From: Aliiroseovarius sp. S1339
GTDB lineage: Bacteria > Pseudomonadota > Alphaproteobacteria > Rhodobacterales > Rhodobacteraceae
NCBI RefSeq assembly: GCF_023195695.1
Contig: NZ_JALPQG010000001.1
Coordinates: 62,001-126,000, forward strand
Direction: 5' to 3'
Length of the DNA stretch: 64,000 bases
The notes beneath the pieces were generated by a model. It was not told the origin of the DNA, searched no databases, and saw nothing but the letters and a program-made list of their open reading frames with translations. Position numbers and translations under genes: made by a program. Numbering within the stretch: the stretch's first letter is position 1; the number at the start of each line of letters is the position of its first letter. Of the stretch, positions 19,235 through 29,775 are shown one piece after another.

Positions 19235-20779
19235 ATGCAATCTGAATTTCGCCCTACCGCCCCATTGCCCCCACCGCCAAGCGCGTTCAACATGGCCCGC
19301 TATGTGCTGGCTCATGCAACAGATCTGGGCGACAAAACCGCCTTGTCCGTGGTGACCGCGGATGGGGTTGGTGAGACGCATTGGACGTTCGCCCAACTCG
19401 ATCGTGCAGTGCGCGGGCTGGCGGGCGGATTACTGGCGCGGGGTCTAACACCCGGTGACCGGGTGCTATTGCGCCTTGGCAACACCGTCGATTTCCCGCT
19501 TGCGTTTCTGGGGGCTATTGCCGCCGGGCTGGTGCCGGTGCCGACCTCGTCGCAATTGACCGAGGCCGAAATCACCAAGATGGCCGCGATGATTGACCCA
19601 AAACTGATCATTGCCGATCAGGGGATTGCCCTGCCGAGTGGGCAGTCGGCCCCGGTTCTGGATGTCGAGACGTTGCACCAACTGGCCGACCACACCCCCG
19701 CTGCGTTTCATTTGAGCGACGCTGCCCGCGCTGGTTATATCGTGTTCACCTCTGGCACGTCCGGCAAGGCGCGCGCTGTGGTGCATGCACACCGCGCAAT
19801 CTGGGCGCGTCAGATGATGTGGGACGGCTGGTATGGCCTGACGCGCTACGACCGTTTGATGCACGCGGGCGCGTTCAACTGGACCTATACGCTGGGCACC
19901 GGGCTGATGGATCCGTGGTCGGTGGGCGCAACGGCGTTGATCCCAGCGGCGGGCACAAAATCCACCGACCTTGGCCAACTGCTCGCGCGTGAGAAGGCGA
20001 CGATCTTCGCTGCCGCCCCCGGTGTATATCGGCAAATGTTGCGGGCTGCCCTGCCCCCGCTGCCCGACTTGCGGCACGGCTTGTCGGCGGGCGAAAAGCT
20101 GCCCGCCACCACCCGCGCACAATGGGTCGACACCACTGGCACGCCGATCCACGAGGCATACGGCATGTCCGAATGTTCGACCTTTGTGTCAGGCGCACCC
20201 AATCACCCGGCCCCAAACGGCACGCTGGGTTTCCCCCAGCCCGGTCGTCGCATTGCGGTTCTTGATCAGGACGGCCAGATCGTCCCGCATCACACGCCGG
20301 GGATCATGGCCGTGCATGCCAACGATCCCGGCCTGATGCTGGGCTATCTTGGTGCTGAGGCAGACACAAAGAGCCGGTTTTCGGGGGATTGGTTCCTGAC
20401 GGGCGACACTGTCAGTATGGCGGCGGACGGTGCCATCACCTTCGAGGGGCGCTCTGACGACATCATGAACGCGGGCGGCTTCCGCGTCTCACCGATTGAG
20501 GTCGAGGCCGCCATCGCCCTCCATCCCGACGTGCACGAGGCCGCCTGTGCCGAGGTTGCCGTGAAGGGCGACGCCACAATCATCGCCTGTTTCTATACGC
20601 CCGAGGCTGACCCAGTGCCTAAGGAAGACCTATCGGCCCACGCCCACGACCGCTTGGCACATTACAAATGCCCCCGACTGTTCATCCCGGTAGACAGCCT
20701 GCCGCGCGGTGCCAATAACAAGCTATTGCGCGCCTCATTGCGCACAGATTTCGAAACTGGAACGTTGGCCACACTGTGA
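19235..20779 (+). CDS. AMP-dependent synthetase/ligase, benzoate-CoA ligase-like
   Basis: A 514-residue adenylate-forming enzyme that joins a carboxylic acid to CoA. The P-loop motif reads FTSGTSGKARAV, followed by YGMSE in the A5 motif, TGDT in A7, and GRSDDIMNAGGFRVSPIEVE in A8. The lysine of the A10 motif is in PRGANNKLLR. The arrangement, including the HAGAFNWTYTLGTGLMDPW stretch, is nearest the benzoate/cyclohexane carboxylate CoA ligase branch, but the acid cannot be read from sequence. It is divergent from an XRE-cupin regulator that may control it, and precedes a DsbA-like gene by 59 bases. Confidence 0.88.
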   Translation: MQSEFRPTAPLPPPPSAFNMARYVLAHATDLGDKTALSVVTADGVGETHWTFAQLDRAVRGLAGGLLARGLTPGDRVLLRLGNTVDFPLAFLGAIAAGLVPVPTSSQLTEAEITKMAAMIDPKLIIADQGIALPSGQSAPVLDVETLHQLADHTPAAFHLSDAARAGYIVFTSGTSGKARAVVHAHRAIWARQMMWDGWYGLTRYDRLMHAGAFNWTYTLGTGLMDPWSVGATALIPAAGTKSTDLGQLLAREKATIFAAAPGVYRQMLRAALPPLPDLRHGLSAGEKLPATTRAQWVDTTGTPIHEAYGMSECSTFVSGAPNHPAPNGTLGFPQPGRRIAVLDQDGQIVPHHTPGIMAVHANDPGLMLGYLGAEADTKSRFSGDWFLTGDTVSMAADGAITFEGRSDDIMNAGGFRVSPIEVEAAIALHPDVHEAACAEVAVKGDATIIACFYTPEADPVPKEDLSAHAHDRLAHYKCPRLFIPVDSLPRGANNKLLRASLRTDFETGTLATL

Positions 20780-20838
20780 TCCCCGACACTTCCCATACCC
20801 TTCAATCCCAGATAGAGCTTCACATTAGGGAGACCTGA

Positions 20839-21489
20839 ATGATCCGCCTTGATATTTTCTCTGATCCGATCTGCCCATGGTGCTATATCGGCAAATCCCG
20901 GCTTGACCGCGCACTTGAGGCGCGGCCAGATCATCCGTTTCAGGTGCAGTGGCATCCCTTTCAACTGAACCCCGATATGCCCAAGGCCGGAATGGATCGC
21001 CGTTCCTATCTGGAAGCAAAATTTGGGGGCCAGGACAGCGCCGTGAAAGCCTATCTGCCGGTTGCGACTGAAGCCGAGGCGTCAGGGCTTGAGATTAATC
21101 TGGAGGCCATCAAACGTACACCCAACACACTGGACGCACACCGCCTGATTCATTGGGCCGGGATTGAATTGAAACAGAACGCCGCCGTTGATCGACTGTT
21201 CCGGGCCTATTTCATCGACGGAAAAGACATTGGCAACACTCAGCAACTTGTTGAAATCGCGTCTGCAATCGGCATGAACGGAGATGTGGTCGCCCGCCTG
21301 TTGGCCTCAGACGCCGACATGGGCGACATCCAAGCACGTGACGCAGATGCGCGCGCCAAAGGCGTCCAGTCAGTGCCAACCTTCGTGATCGCCAATCAAC
21401 ATGTCGTATCCGGTGCTCAGCCCACGGATCTGTGGTCGCAAGTGATTGACGAACTGACCGCCCAGCTGGCGAAGGATGCTGCTCAGTGA
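20839..21489 (+). CDS. DsbA family oxidoreductase, FrnE-like
   Basis: The 216-residue protein is a cytoplasmic-type DsbA-fold protein: no signal peptide, the redox motif in SDPICPWCYIGKSRLDRAL (CPWC), and the C-terminal block GVQSVPTFVIANQHVVSGAQP with the cis-proline after Val. FrnE-like proteins act as thiol-disulfide isomerases in oxidative stress in some bacteria and as polyketide enzymes in others; role here is unknown. Its stop overlaps the GTG start of the MFS gene by four bases (GTGA), so the two are translationally coupled. Confidence 0.91.
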   Translation: MIRLDIFSDPICPWCYIGKSRLDRALEARPDHPFQVQWHPFQLNPDMPKAGMDRRSYLEAKFGGQDSAVKAYLPVATEAEASGLEINLEAIKRTPNTLDAHRLIHWAGIELKQNAAVDRLFRAYFIDGKDIGNTQQLVEIASAIGMNGDVVARLLASDADMGDIQARDADARAKGVQSVPTFVIANQHVVSGAQPTDLWSQVIDELTAQLAKDAAQ

Positions 21490-22706
21490 CGATAAGGCAC
21501 TTCCCCCCGCAAGCCCCCCTTCGCTTGCGGGAGTTTGTGCTGCTGATCGCTGCGCTATTCTCGATGGTGGCCTTTTCCATCGACTCGATTCTGCCCGCGC
21601 TGCCCGAAATCGGCAACCGGCTGGTGCCCGACGACGTCAACAAGGCGCAACTGTTGATCAGCTCTTTCGTGATTGGCGCGGGCGTTGGGCAGCTTATCTT
21701 CGGCCCGCTGTCTGACAGCATGGGGCGGCGCTTTTCTTTGTCGATGGGGATGCTGCTATATATGTGTGCGGCATTTGCGGCGCTTTGGGCGCAAACGCTC
21801 GAAGCCCTTCTGTTCTGGCGCTTTATTCAGGGGTTGGGGGCCGCTGGCCCGCGCACCTGCGGCATGGCAATGTCGCGCGATCTTTATGAAGGGCGCGAGA
21901 TGGCACGGGTGAACTCGATGGCTTTCGGCTTTTTCGTATTCGTCCCCGCAGTGGCTCCGATGATCGGCCAATGGATCGTACTGGGGTTCGGTTGGCGTCA
22001 CATGTTCACCGCCTACATCCTGTTGGCCGCGCTGATTCTGACCTGGTTCCTTTTGCGTCAGCCCGAGACGTTGCCGCCCGAGCGTCGACGCCCGCTCTCA
22101 CCTCGTCCCACCTTGGCTGCGTTCAAAGTGGTGCTGAGCACGCGGGTCACTTTGATCTACATGGCGGTGATTACGCTGGCTTTCGGGCAGCTCATGTCAT
22201 TCATCAGTTCAGCCCAACAAGTATTTGTCGATGTCTTGGGTGCAGGAACGAATTTCCCTTATTACTTTGCAATGGTGACAATTTTTTCTGCTGCGGCCGG
22301 GTTTCTGAATGCCAAGTTGGTGATGCGATTGGGCATGCGCAGGTTGGCGCTGGCCGGGTTTGGCGCGCAGACTGTTCTGGCGTCATTAACCCTGGTGATT
22401 TGGTGGGCGCTCGCCCCAGAAGGCGCGTTTGCCCTGTGGCTGTTCTGCGCTTGGGCCACGACCCTGTTCTTCCTGAATGGGCTGAGTTTTGGCAACCTGA
22501 ACGCGCTGGCCATCCAGCCCCTGGGCCATATGGCCGGCACCGCCAGCGCCGTTATCGGCGCGGTACCAACAGTCGCGGCCATCGCAATTGCCGCCCCGGT
22601 TGGGCTGGCGTTCAACAACACACCTTTCCCGCTGTTGATCGGCGTCACGATCTGTTCGGCGCTGGCAGTGGCGGTGATGCAGTTGGATCGTGGCAATATG
22701 AACTAG
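21486..22706 (+). CDS. Bcr/CflA family multidrug efflux transporter (MFS)
   Basis: The 406-residue protein has twelve predicted membrane segments of the drug-proton antiporter type. SIDSILPALPEIGNRL in the first segment and QLIFGPLSDSMGRRFSL (loop 2-3 motif) mark the Bcr/CflA branch, and LEALLFWRFIQGLGAAGPRTCGMAMSRDLY is the second family block (seen in parts). It would export hydrophobic compounds out of the cell. It begins with GTG overlapping the stop of the DsbA-like gene. It is convergent with mfd, with three bases between the stops. Confidence 0.9.
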   Translation: MTIRHFPPQAPLRLREFVLLIAALFSMVAFSIDSILPALPEIGNRLVPDDVNKAQLLISSFVIGAGVGQLIFGPLSDSMGRRFSLSMGMLLYMCAAFAALWAQTLEALLFWRFIQGLGAAGPRTCGMAMSRDLYEGREMARVNSMAFGFFVFVPAVAPMIGQWIVLGFGWRHMFTAYILLAALILTWFLLRQPETLPPERRRPLSPRPTLAAFKVVLSTRVTLIYMAVITLAFGQLMSFISSAQQVFVDVLGAGTNFPYYFAMVTIFSAAAGFLNAKLVMRLGMRRLALAGFGAQTVLASLTLVIWWALAPEGAFALWLFCAWATTLFFLNGLSFGNLNALAIQPLGHMAGTASAVIGAVPTVAAIAIAAPVGLAFNNTPFPLLIGVTICSALAVAVMQLDRGNMN

Positions 22707-22709
22707 AGG

Positions 22710-25700
22710 CTAGGCGCTTTTCGCAGCGCCCGCCTTCTGCTTTGCCTCTTTGACCTTGATCGCCAAATCCTGCGCAATCGCAAACGCACCTTTGATCTTG
22801 TCCGAGGTTTTGCGCCAGTCGCGGCGCACCACGATCTTGTTGTCGCGCACCTTGGCCAAACCGTTTTGGGCGTGAATGAAGTCCACCAACCCTTCGGGCG
22901 AGGCGAACTTGTCATTGTGGAACTGGATCGTCGCGCCCTTCGGCCCGCCATCCAGCTTGGCAATGCCCGCACGTTTGCACATACCCTTGATGCGCACGAC
23001 CAGAAGCAGGGTGTTCACCTCTTTCGGCAGCGGGCCGAAACGGTCAATCAACTCGGCGGCGAAGCCTTCAAGCTCAACCTTGGTGGCGAGCGACGACAGA
23101 CGGCGATAAAGCCCAAGGCGTACATCAAGATCAGGCACATAAGTATCTGGTATCAAGACCGGAACGCCCAGATTGATTTGTGGCGCCCATGTGCTGTCAG
23201 CGTCAGACAGCCCCTCTAGTTCGCCGGCTTTGATCTTGGCAATCGCCTCTTCCAGCATCTGCTGATAAAGCTCATAGCCCACTTCGCGCATCTGGCCCGA
23301 TTGCTCTTCGCCCACCAGATTGCCTGCGCCGCGAATATCAAGGTCTTGGCTGGCCAGCGTGAAACCCGCTCCCAACGCGTCCAGTGATCCCAGCACGCGC
23401 AACCGCTTCTGCGCGGTCGGCGTCAGCGGCACACGCGGTTTTGTTGTCAGATAGGCATAGGCGCGGGTTTTCGACCGCCCGACCCGGCCCCGGATCTGAT
23501 AAAGCTGTGCCAATCCAAACATGTCGGCGCGGTGGATCACCATCGTGTTCGCGGTCGGAATGTCGATACCGCTTTCCACGATTGTGGTCGCCAGCAGCAC
23601 ATCGAACTTGCCGTCGTAAAAGGCGTTCATCCGGCTATCCAATTCGCCCGCCGCCATCTGACCATGCGCCACAACATAAGTGACTTCGGGGACGTGGTCG
23701 GCCAGAAAGGCCTCGACGTCCGGCAAATCCTTGATGCGGGGCACCACGAAGAAGCTTTGTCCGCCACGGTAATGTTCGCGTAGCAGAGCCTCTCGCAACA
23801 TGACGCTGTCAAATTCCGAGACATAGGTGCGGATCGACAAACGATCCACCGGCGGTGTGCCGATGATCGACAGATCGCGCACGCCTGACAGCGACATTTG
23901 TAGCGTGCGCGGGATCGGTGTGGCCGACAGGGTCAGCACATGCACGTCGGACCGCATTTCCTTTAGCCGTTCTTTGTGACTGACGCCAAACCGTTGTTCT
24001 TCATCAACAATCAGCAACCCGAGGTTTTCAAACCGTACGTCCTTGGCCAACAGCGCATGGGTGCCGACCACGATATCCATCGTGCCGCGCGTCATGCCCT
24101 CGCGGGTTAGTTTTGCCTCGCGCTGGCCCACGAACCGGCTAAGCTGTCCGACCTGTATCGGAAAGCCCCGGAACCGTTCGGCAAAGCTTTTGAAGTGTTG
24201 GCGGGCCAGAAGCGTGGTCGGCGCAATCACAGCCACTTGCTGGCCGGACATGGCGGCGACGAAGGCCGCGCGCATCGCAACCTCGGTTTTTCCGAAGCCC
24301 ACATCGCCGCAGATCAGCCGGTCCATCGGGCGGCCCGAGGACAAGTCGGCCAACACATCTTCAATCGCGCCCAGTTGATCTTCGGTTTCCTGATACGGGA
24401 AACGGGCCGAAAATTCCTCCCATGCGTGGTGCGGTGCCTCCAGAACGGGGGCGCGGCGCAGCTCGCGTTCGGCGGCCAGTCGGATCAGTTTGTCCGCAAT
24501 CTGGCGGATGCGTTCCTTCAGCTTGGCTTTTTTCGCCTGCCACGCCCCACCGCCCAGCTTGTCCAGAAGGCCAGTATCTTGGCCGTATTTCGACAGAAGT
24601 TCGATGTTTTCGACTGGCAGAAACAGCCGATCCCCACCGGCATATTCCAGCGCGAGGCATTCATGCGGCGCACCCATCGCGGTGATGGTTTCAAGACCAT
24701 TGAACTTGCCCACACCGTGATCGACATGCACGATAAGATCGCCTGCCGACAGGCCCTGCGCCTCGGTCAGGAAGTTTTCGGCCCGCCGTTTGCGCTTTGG
24801 TGCGCGGATCAAACGGTCGCCCAGTACGTCCTGTTCGGAAATCACCGTCAGGTCCGGGCCTTCAAAGCCGTGTTCCAGCGGCCAGACCGTCAGATAGACG
24901 CCGCCTTTGCCGTCCGGCACATCACGGAAATCCCCGATCCGGGTGGTGGTGACCAGACCTTCATCTGCTAACAACCCCTGCAGCCGCTCGCGCGCACCGT
25001 CGGAATAGGACGCGACGATCACAGGTTGATCCTCTTTTGCCTTAATATGGTCAACCAGTGAATTGAAAAGATTTATATTTTCTTGCTGGCGTTCGGGTGC
25101 AAAATTGCGCCCGATGCGCCCGCCGCCATCCAGCACACCTGCACCAGTTGCCTGCGGAAGTGCGGCCAACTGCACCACGCGCGTATCAGCAAGTGCAGCC
25201 TCCCACGCCGTGTCATCCAGATACAACAGCGCTGGCGGACAGGGTTTATAGACCGTGTCCATCCGGTTCTTGGCGGTCATCGCGATCTTGCGGGTCTCAT
25301 ACTGGTCGACGATCGCGTCCCACCGGCTCAGGCGCGACGGCGTCAGTTGTTCATCCAACAGGACCGAAGAACCGGGCACGTAGTCAAAGATGGTTTCCAA
25401 CCGATCATGGAAGAAAGGCAGCCAGTGCTCGTTCCCCTGATGCTTGCGCCCTGCCGAAATCGCCTCATACAGCGGATCATCGGACCCTGCGGCACCAAAT
25501 TCGATGCGGTAGTTTTGGCGAAACCGTGTGATGGCAGCCTCGTCCAAGATGACTTCGGACACAGGGGCAAGTTCGATCCCCGTCATCTTGTCCGTCGTGC
25601 GCTGCGTCACCGGGTCAAACCGGCGAATGCCGTCCAGAACATCGCCGAACAGATCCAGGCGCACCGGACCCTGTTCGCCCGGCGGAAAAATGTCGATAAT

Positions 25701-26174
25701 GCCGCCGCGGATGGCGAAATCACCGGGCTCCATCACGGTTGGAGCTTGCGAAAAGCCCATCCGCACAAGGAACGCCCTGAGCGCATCAACGTCGATCTGA
25801 TGATCCACACGGGCGGTGAAGGATGTTTCCTGCAACAGCGTGCGCGCGGGCACCCGCTGGGTCGCGGCGTTCAACGTGGTCAAAAGAACAAACTTGCCTG
25901 CGATCTGCTTCGTCGCGAGCCCTGCCAGTGTCGCCATCCGTGTCGCCGACACATCTGCATTGGGTGACACCCGGTCATAGGGCAGACAATCCCAGCCTGG
26001 AAACCGGATCACCGCCACATCGGGCGCAAAGAACCGCAGTGCGGCCTCCATCGCGGCCAGTCGCTTGTCGTCGCGCGCCACATGCACGACAGGGCCATCC
26101 CCGCGCGCCAGTTCCTTCACCAACAGCGCGGCGTCATAGCCTTCGGGGGCACCTGAGAGTAGCAGTTTATCCAT
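22710..26174 (-). CDS. mfd: Transcription-repair coupling factor
   Basis: Mfd removes RNA polymerase stalled at lesions and recruits UvrA. The 1154-residue protein shows all modules: N-terminal UvrB-like domains (to about residue 350), the RNA-polymerase-interacting domain (LSAGDLIVHVDHGVGKFNGL), the translocase with Walker A DRLICGDVGFGKTEVAMRA and the DEEQ box IVDEEQRFGVSHKE, the QIRGRVGRSKTRAYAYL motif VI, and the TRG and D7 parts at the C-terminus. The length is typical. It is a single gene; downstream stop faces that of the MFS exporter. Confidence 0.97.
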   Translation of the reverse strand: MDKLLLSGAPEGYDAALLVKELARGDGPVVHVARDDKRLAAMEAALRFFAPDVAVIRFPGWDCLPYDRVSPNADVSATRMATLAGLATKQIAGKFVLLTTLNAATQRVPARTLLQETSFTARVDHQIDVDALRAFLVRMGFSQAPTVMEPGDFAIRGGIIDIFPPGEQGPVRLDLFGDVLDGIRRFDPVTQRTTDKMTGIELAPVSEVILDEAAITRFRQNYRIEFGAAGSDDPLYEAISAGRKHQGNEHWLPFFHDRLETIFDYVPGSSVLLDEQLTPSRLSRWDAIVDQYETRKIAMTAKNRMDTVYKPCPPALLYLDDTAWEAALADTRVVQLAALPQATGAGVLDGGGRIGRNFAPERQQENINLFNSLVDHIKAKEDQPVIVASYSDGARERLQGLLADEGLVTTTRIGDFRDVPDGKGGVYLTVWPLEHGFEGPDLTVISEQDVLGDRLIRAPKRKRRAENFLTEAQGLSAGDLIVHVDHGVGKFNGLETITAMGAPHECLALEYAGGDRLFLPVENIELLSKYGQDTGLLDKLGGGAWQAKKAKLKERIRQIADKLIRLAAERELRRAPVLEAPHHAWEEFSARFPYQETEDQLGAIEDVLADLSSGRPMDRLICGDVGFGKTEVAMRAAFVAAMSGQQVAVIAPTTLLARQHFKSFAERFRGFPIQVGQLSRFVGQREAKLTREGMTRGTMDIVVGTHALLAKDVRFENLGLLIVDEEQRFGVSHKERLKEMRSDVHVLTLSATPIPRTLQMSLSGVRDLSIIGTPPVDRLSIRTYVSEFDSVMLREALLREHYRGGQSFFVVPRIKDLPDVEAFLADHVPEVTYVVAHGQMAAGELDSRMNAFYDGKFDVLLATTIVESGIDIPTANTMVIHRADMFGLAQLYQIRGRVGRSKTRAYAYLTTKPRVPLTPTAQKRLRVLGSLDALGAGFTLASQDLDIRGAGNLVGEEQSGQMREVGYELYQQMLEEAIAKIKAGELEGLSDADSTWAPQINLGVPVLIPDTYVPDLDVRLGLYRRLSSLATKVELEGFAAELIDRFGPLPKEVNTLLLVVRIKGMCKRAGIAKLDGGPKGATIQFHNDKFASPEGLVDFIHAQNGLAKVRDNKIVVRRDWRKTSDKIKGAFAIAQDLAIKVKEAKQKAGAAKSA

Positions 26175-26218
26175 GGGTGGGAGTTAGCGGCCTGTGATCT
26201 CGTGTCAAGGGCGCGTGA

Positions 26219-26794
26219 CTAGCGCAGAACGCCCAGTGTCAGGTTCTGATACATGCCCCACAGCGACGTGATGAAGATCGCAGCCATACCTAGGAATTGC
26301 GTTTGAACCCGGTGGCGGCTTAAGCGCTTGCGCAGGTCTTCGCCCGTCAAGGCGCGTTCGCGGATCACCGCCGCCGTGTTCAAAGACATCAACCCAGCCA
26401 GAGCGATCGGGAACAGAAGAAGAAAGACCGCCTGCGCAAATTCGACCTTGTACCAAAAGCCCAGAATGGCCAGCGACGTGAACATCGCCGCCGCAAAGCC
26501 CAGGATCCAAAGGCCCGAAACACCCGCGACATAAAGCACGCGGTTGCAGTTGATGCGCACCAGATCCTCAAGATCATGTTGTGCGTCGCCTTCCAGTCGG
26601 GCGGCTTTCTGAATCAGGTCAAACGGAACGCCGATCACCCAATGGCTGACAGTGGACCAAGCCACGGCAAGCGCAATCCAATACCACAGATTGGAAAAGG
26701 ACCGCATGTCGATGATTTCGAAAACGGTGGAATACCAATCCACGTGCGCGTCACCTTGAATTTGGGCCGTCACTTGAGCGGTCCGACTTGTCAT
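26219..26794 (-). CDS. Conserved Rhodobacterales membrane protein of unknown function
   Basis: The 191-residue protein has four or five hydrophobic segments (about residues 36-55, 90-115, 118-140 and 168-185) and a conserved start VDWYSTVFEIIDMRSFSNLWYWIALAV. From memory, homologues in this order are sometimes labelled a component of the SufBCD complex, but nothing in the sequence supports a role in iron-sulfur assembly and no suf genes are near. A paired motif RINCNRVLYVAGVSGLW lies in the middle. It lies 44 bases upstream of mfd on the same strand and may share its transcript. Confidence 0.75.
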   Translation of the reverse strand: MTSRTAQVTAQIQGDAHVDWYSTVFEIIDMRSFSNLWYWIALAVAWSTVSHWVIGVPFDLIQKAARLEGDAQHDLEDLVRINCNRVLYVAGVSGLWILGFAAAMFTSLAILGFWYKVEFAQAVFLLLFPIALAGLMSLNTAAVIRERALTGEDLRKRLSRHRVQTQFLGMAAIFITSLWGMYQNLTLGVLR

Positions 26795-26840
26795 CGGAAC
26801 GATTGCCTGCTCGGGCCTATCTTAAACACGGGCAGACTAG

Positions 26841-28001
<1,161 letters not shown>

Positions 28002-28075
28002 TCGCGCGTGCAGCTAGGCTGTTTTTCGCGCCTCATACGTAAAACGGGTGACAGCTTCGCCGCTTTCCGCTACAT

Positions 28076-28105
28076 TTTGTGGTTAAGTGGACCAAGAACC
28101 ACAAA
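28076..28105. repeat. Perfect 9-base inverted repeat upstream of the SYLF gene
   Basis: Arms TTTGTGGTT (28076-28084) and AACCACAAA (28097-28105) enclose 12 bases. The repeat lies 75 bases after hemB and 44 before the SYLF lipoprotein start. There is no T run, so it is more like an operator or an mRNA stem than a terminator. Confidence 0.6.
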
Positions 28106-28149
28106 CGAGCACACAATCGCGCCGGCGGCGCTTTCAACGAGGCAAAATT

Positions 28150-28716
28150 ATGCAAGAAGACAGGCTTTCCCGCAGGGGTTTTATCATTGCAGCAGGTGGC
28201 GCAAGTATGTCGCTTGCCGCTTGTGCAAACGGTGTTGGATCACGCGACGGCGACCGCATTGACGCGCGCGTCGACAGCACGCTGAACTACCTTTACAACC
28301 GCTATCCCGGCACAAAAGAATTGGCGGCAAAATCAACCGGTCAACTGGTGATGCCGCTGGTGACGGAAGCGGGCTTCGGACTGGGCGGCGCATACGGGCG
28401 CGGAGCCCTGCGCATTAACGATGCGACCGTGGATTATTATCTGCTGACGCAAGCCAGTGCGGGTCTGCAAATCGGCGCGCAGCAATACGCGCATGTTCTG
28501 TTTTTCATGACGGATCAGGCGTTGCAGGATTTCCGTCAGGCTGCCGGTTGGGTCGCTTCGGCTGATATCAAATATGCGTTCCAAACCGAAGGCGACCGCC
28601 TGTCAGCCGACACGATCACAGCATCGTCGCCAGTGGTTGCAGTGGTGTTTGGTCAGGCAGGGCTGATCGCAGGAGCCTCGATCGAAGGGGCGAAATACAC
28701 GCGGATCATTCCCTGA
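28150..28716 (+). CDS. SYLF (YSC84-like) domain lipoprotein with Tat signal
   Basis: The 188-residue protein begins LSRRGFIIAAGGASMSLAAC: the twin arginine in SRRGF suggests Tat export and the following LAAC (Cys25) suggests lipidation. The rest is a SYLF domain (KSTGQLVMPLVTEAGFGLGG, ADIKYAFQTEGDRL), a lipid-binding fold first named from yeast Ysc84. Bacterial forms are cell-envelope proteins of unclear role. I chose the ATG at 28150, which has CGAGGC upstream; the frame opens at 28087. A terminator follows at 28749. A perfect inverted repeat lies upstream. Confidence 0.85.
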   Translation: MQEDRLSRRGFIIAAGGASMSLAACANGVGSRDGDRIDARVDSTLNYLYNRYPGTKELAAKSTGQLVMPLVTEAGFGLGGAYGRGALRINDATVDYYLLTQASAGLQIGAQQYAHVLFFMTDQALQDFRQAAGWVASADIKYAFQTEGDRLSADTITASSPVVAVVFGQAGLIAGASIEGAKYTRIIP

Positions 28717-28748
28717 TCCACACAGGTTGGAATGGCCGAGAACGACGA

Positions 28749-28773
28749 GGGCGGCTTAGGGCCGCCCTTTTTT
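28749..28773 (+). terminator. Terminator after the SYLF gene
   Basis: Arms GGGCGGC (28749-28755) and GCCGCCC (28761-28767) around TTAGG, followed by six Ts. Confidence 0.85.
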
Positions 28774-28791
28774 GTGCGTGATACCCACGAC

Positions 28792-29664
28792 TTAGTCGAC
28801 GTCCCTCAACCGTTTTATCAGGCTCGAGGTGTCCCAGCGACCGCCGCCCATCTTCTGCACATCCTTGTAAAACTGGTCGACCAGCGCGGTGACAGGCAGT
28901 GACGCGCCGTTTTCATCTGCGGTCGACAGGCAAATGCCAAGATCCTTGCGCATCCAGTCCACCGCAAAGCCATGTTCGAAATGATCATCCGCCATTGTTT
29001 CATGCCGATTGACCATCTGCCAGCTGCCAGCGGCACCGCCCTGGATCACATCCACCACCTCGCGGATATCTAGCCCGGCCTTCTCGGCGAAGTGCAGCCC
29101 TTCGGACAGGCCCTGAACCAGCCCCGCGATGCAAATCTGGTTGACCATCTTGGTCAGTTGGCCCGCGCCGCTGTCGCCCAGCCGCTTAACAGTGCGACCA
29201 TAGGCTTGCATGATCGGCTCGGCGATATCAAAGGCAGCCGCATCGCCGCCACACATGATCGACAGAACACCGTTTTCGGCCCCCGCCTGCCCACCAGAGA
29301 CCGGCGCGTCGATGAAAAACACACCTTTGTCTGACGCGGCCGTGTGCAATTCGCGCGTAACCGCCGCCGAGACTGTCGTGTGGTCTATAAAAATCCCGCC
29401 GTCCTGCATTCCGGCCAAAGCCCCATCATCGCCCATCACCACAGCGCGCAAATCGTCATCATTGCCAACGCAGGTCATCACGAAATCGGCGCCCTTTGCC
29501 GCGTCCTGCGGCGTCGCGGCCCAGTTGCCACCATGTTCATTGGCCCAGCTTTCAGCTTTCGCGGTCGTCCTGTTATAGACGGTGACATTGTGGCCCTTGC
29601 TGACAAGATGGCCCGCCATGGGATACCCCATGACTCCCAGCCCTAAAAATGCGCATTTTGCCAT
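28792..29664 (-). CDS. NAD(P)-dependent beta-hydroxyacid dehydrogenase (3-hydroxyisobutyrate/tartronate semialdehyde reductase family)
   Basis: The 290-residue enzyme has the N-terminal Rossmann motif FLGLGVMGYPMAGHL, the substrate-binding DAPVSGGQAGAENGVLSIM and the catalytic lysine in GQLTKMVNQ. These define the 3-hydroxyisobutyrate dehydrogenase-like family, which includes enzymes that reduce small 3-carbon semialdehydes; the substrate is not decided by sequence. I chose the ATG at 29662-29664 because GGAAGGAA precedes it; the open frame extends to 30096 but overlaps the divergent acylase gene. It is divergent from that gene by about 110 bases. Confidence 0.88.
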   Translation of the reverse strand: MAKCAFLGLGVMGYPMAGHLVSKGHNVTVYNRTTAKAESWANEHGGNWAATPQDAAKGADFVMTCVGNDDDLRAVVMGDDGALAGMQDGGIFIDHTTVSAAVTRELHTAASDKGVFFIDAPVSGGQAGAENGVLSIMCGGDAAAFDIAEPIMQAYGRTVKRLGDSGAGQLTKMVNQICIAGLVQGLSEGLHFAEKAGLDIREVVDVIQGGAAGSWQMVNRHETMADDHFEHGFAVDWMRKDLGICLSTADENGASLPVTALVDQFYKDVQKMGGGRWDTSSLIKRLRDVD

Positions 29665-29775
29665 GACAGTTTCCTTCCGTTGAATTCCCTTTTGAAGCAC
29701 AGTAGTTACCGCTGGAATACGCAAGGTCAACGGCGACGGCGGGAAGTTATTTTGAAGAACGTTGGATAAAGTGTG

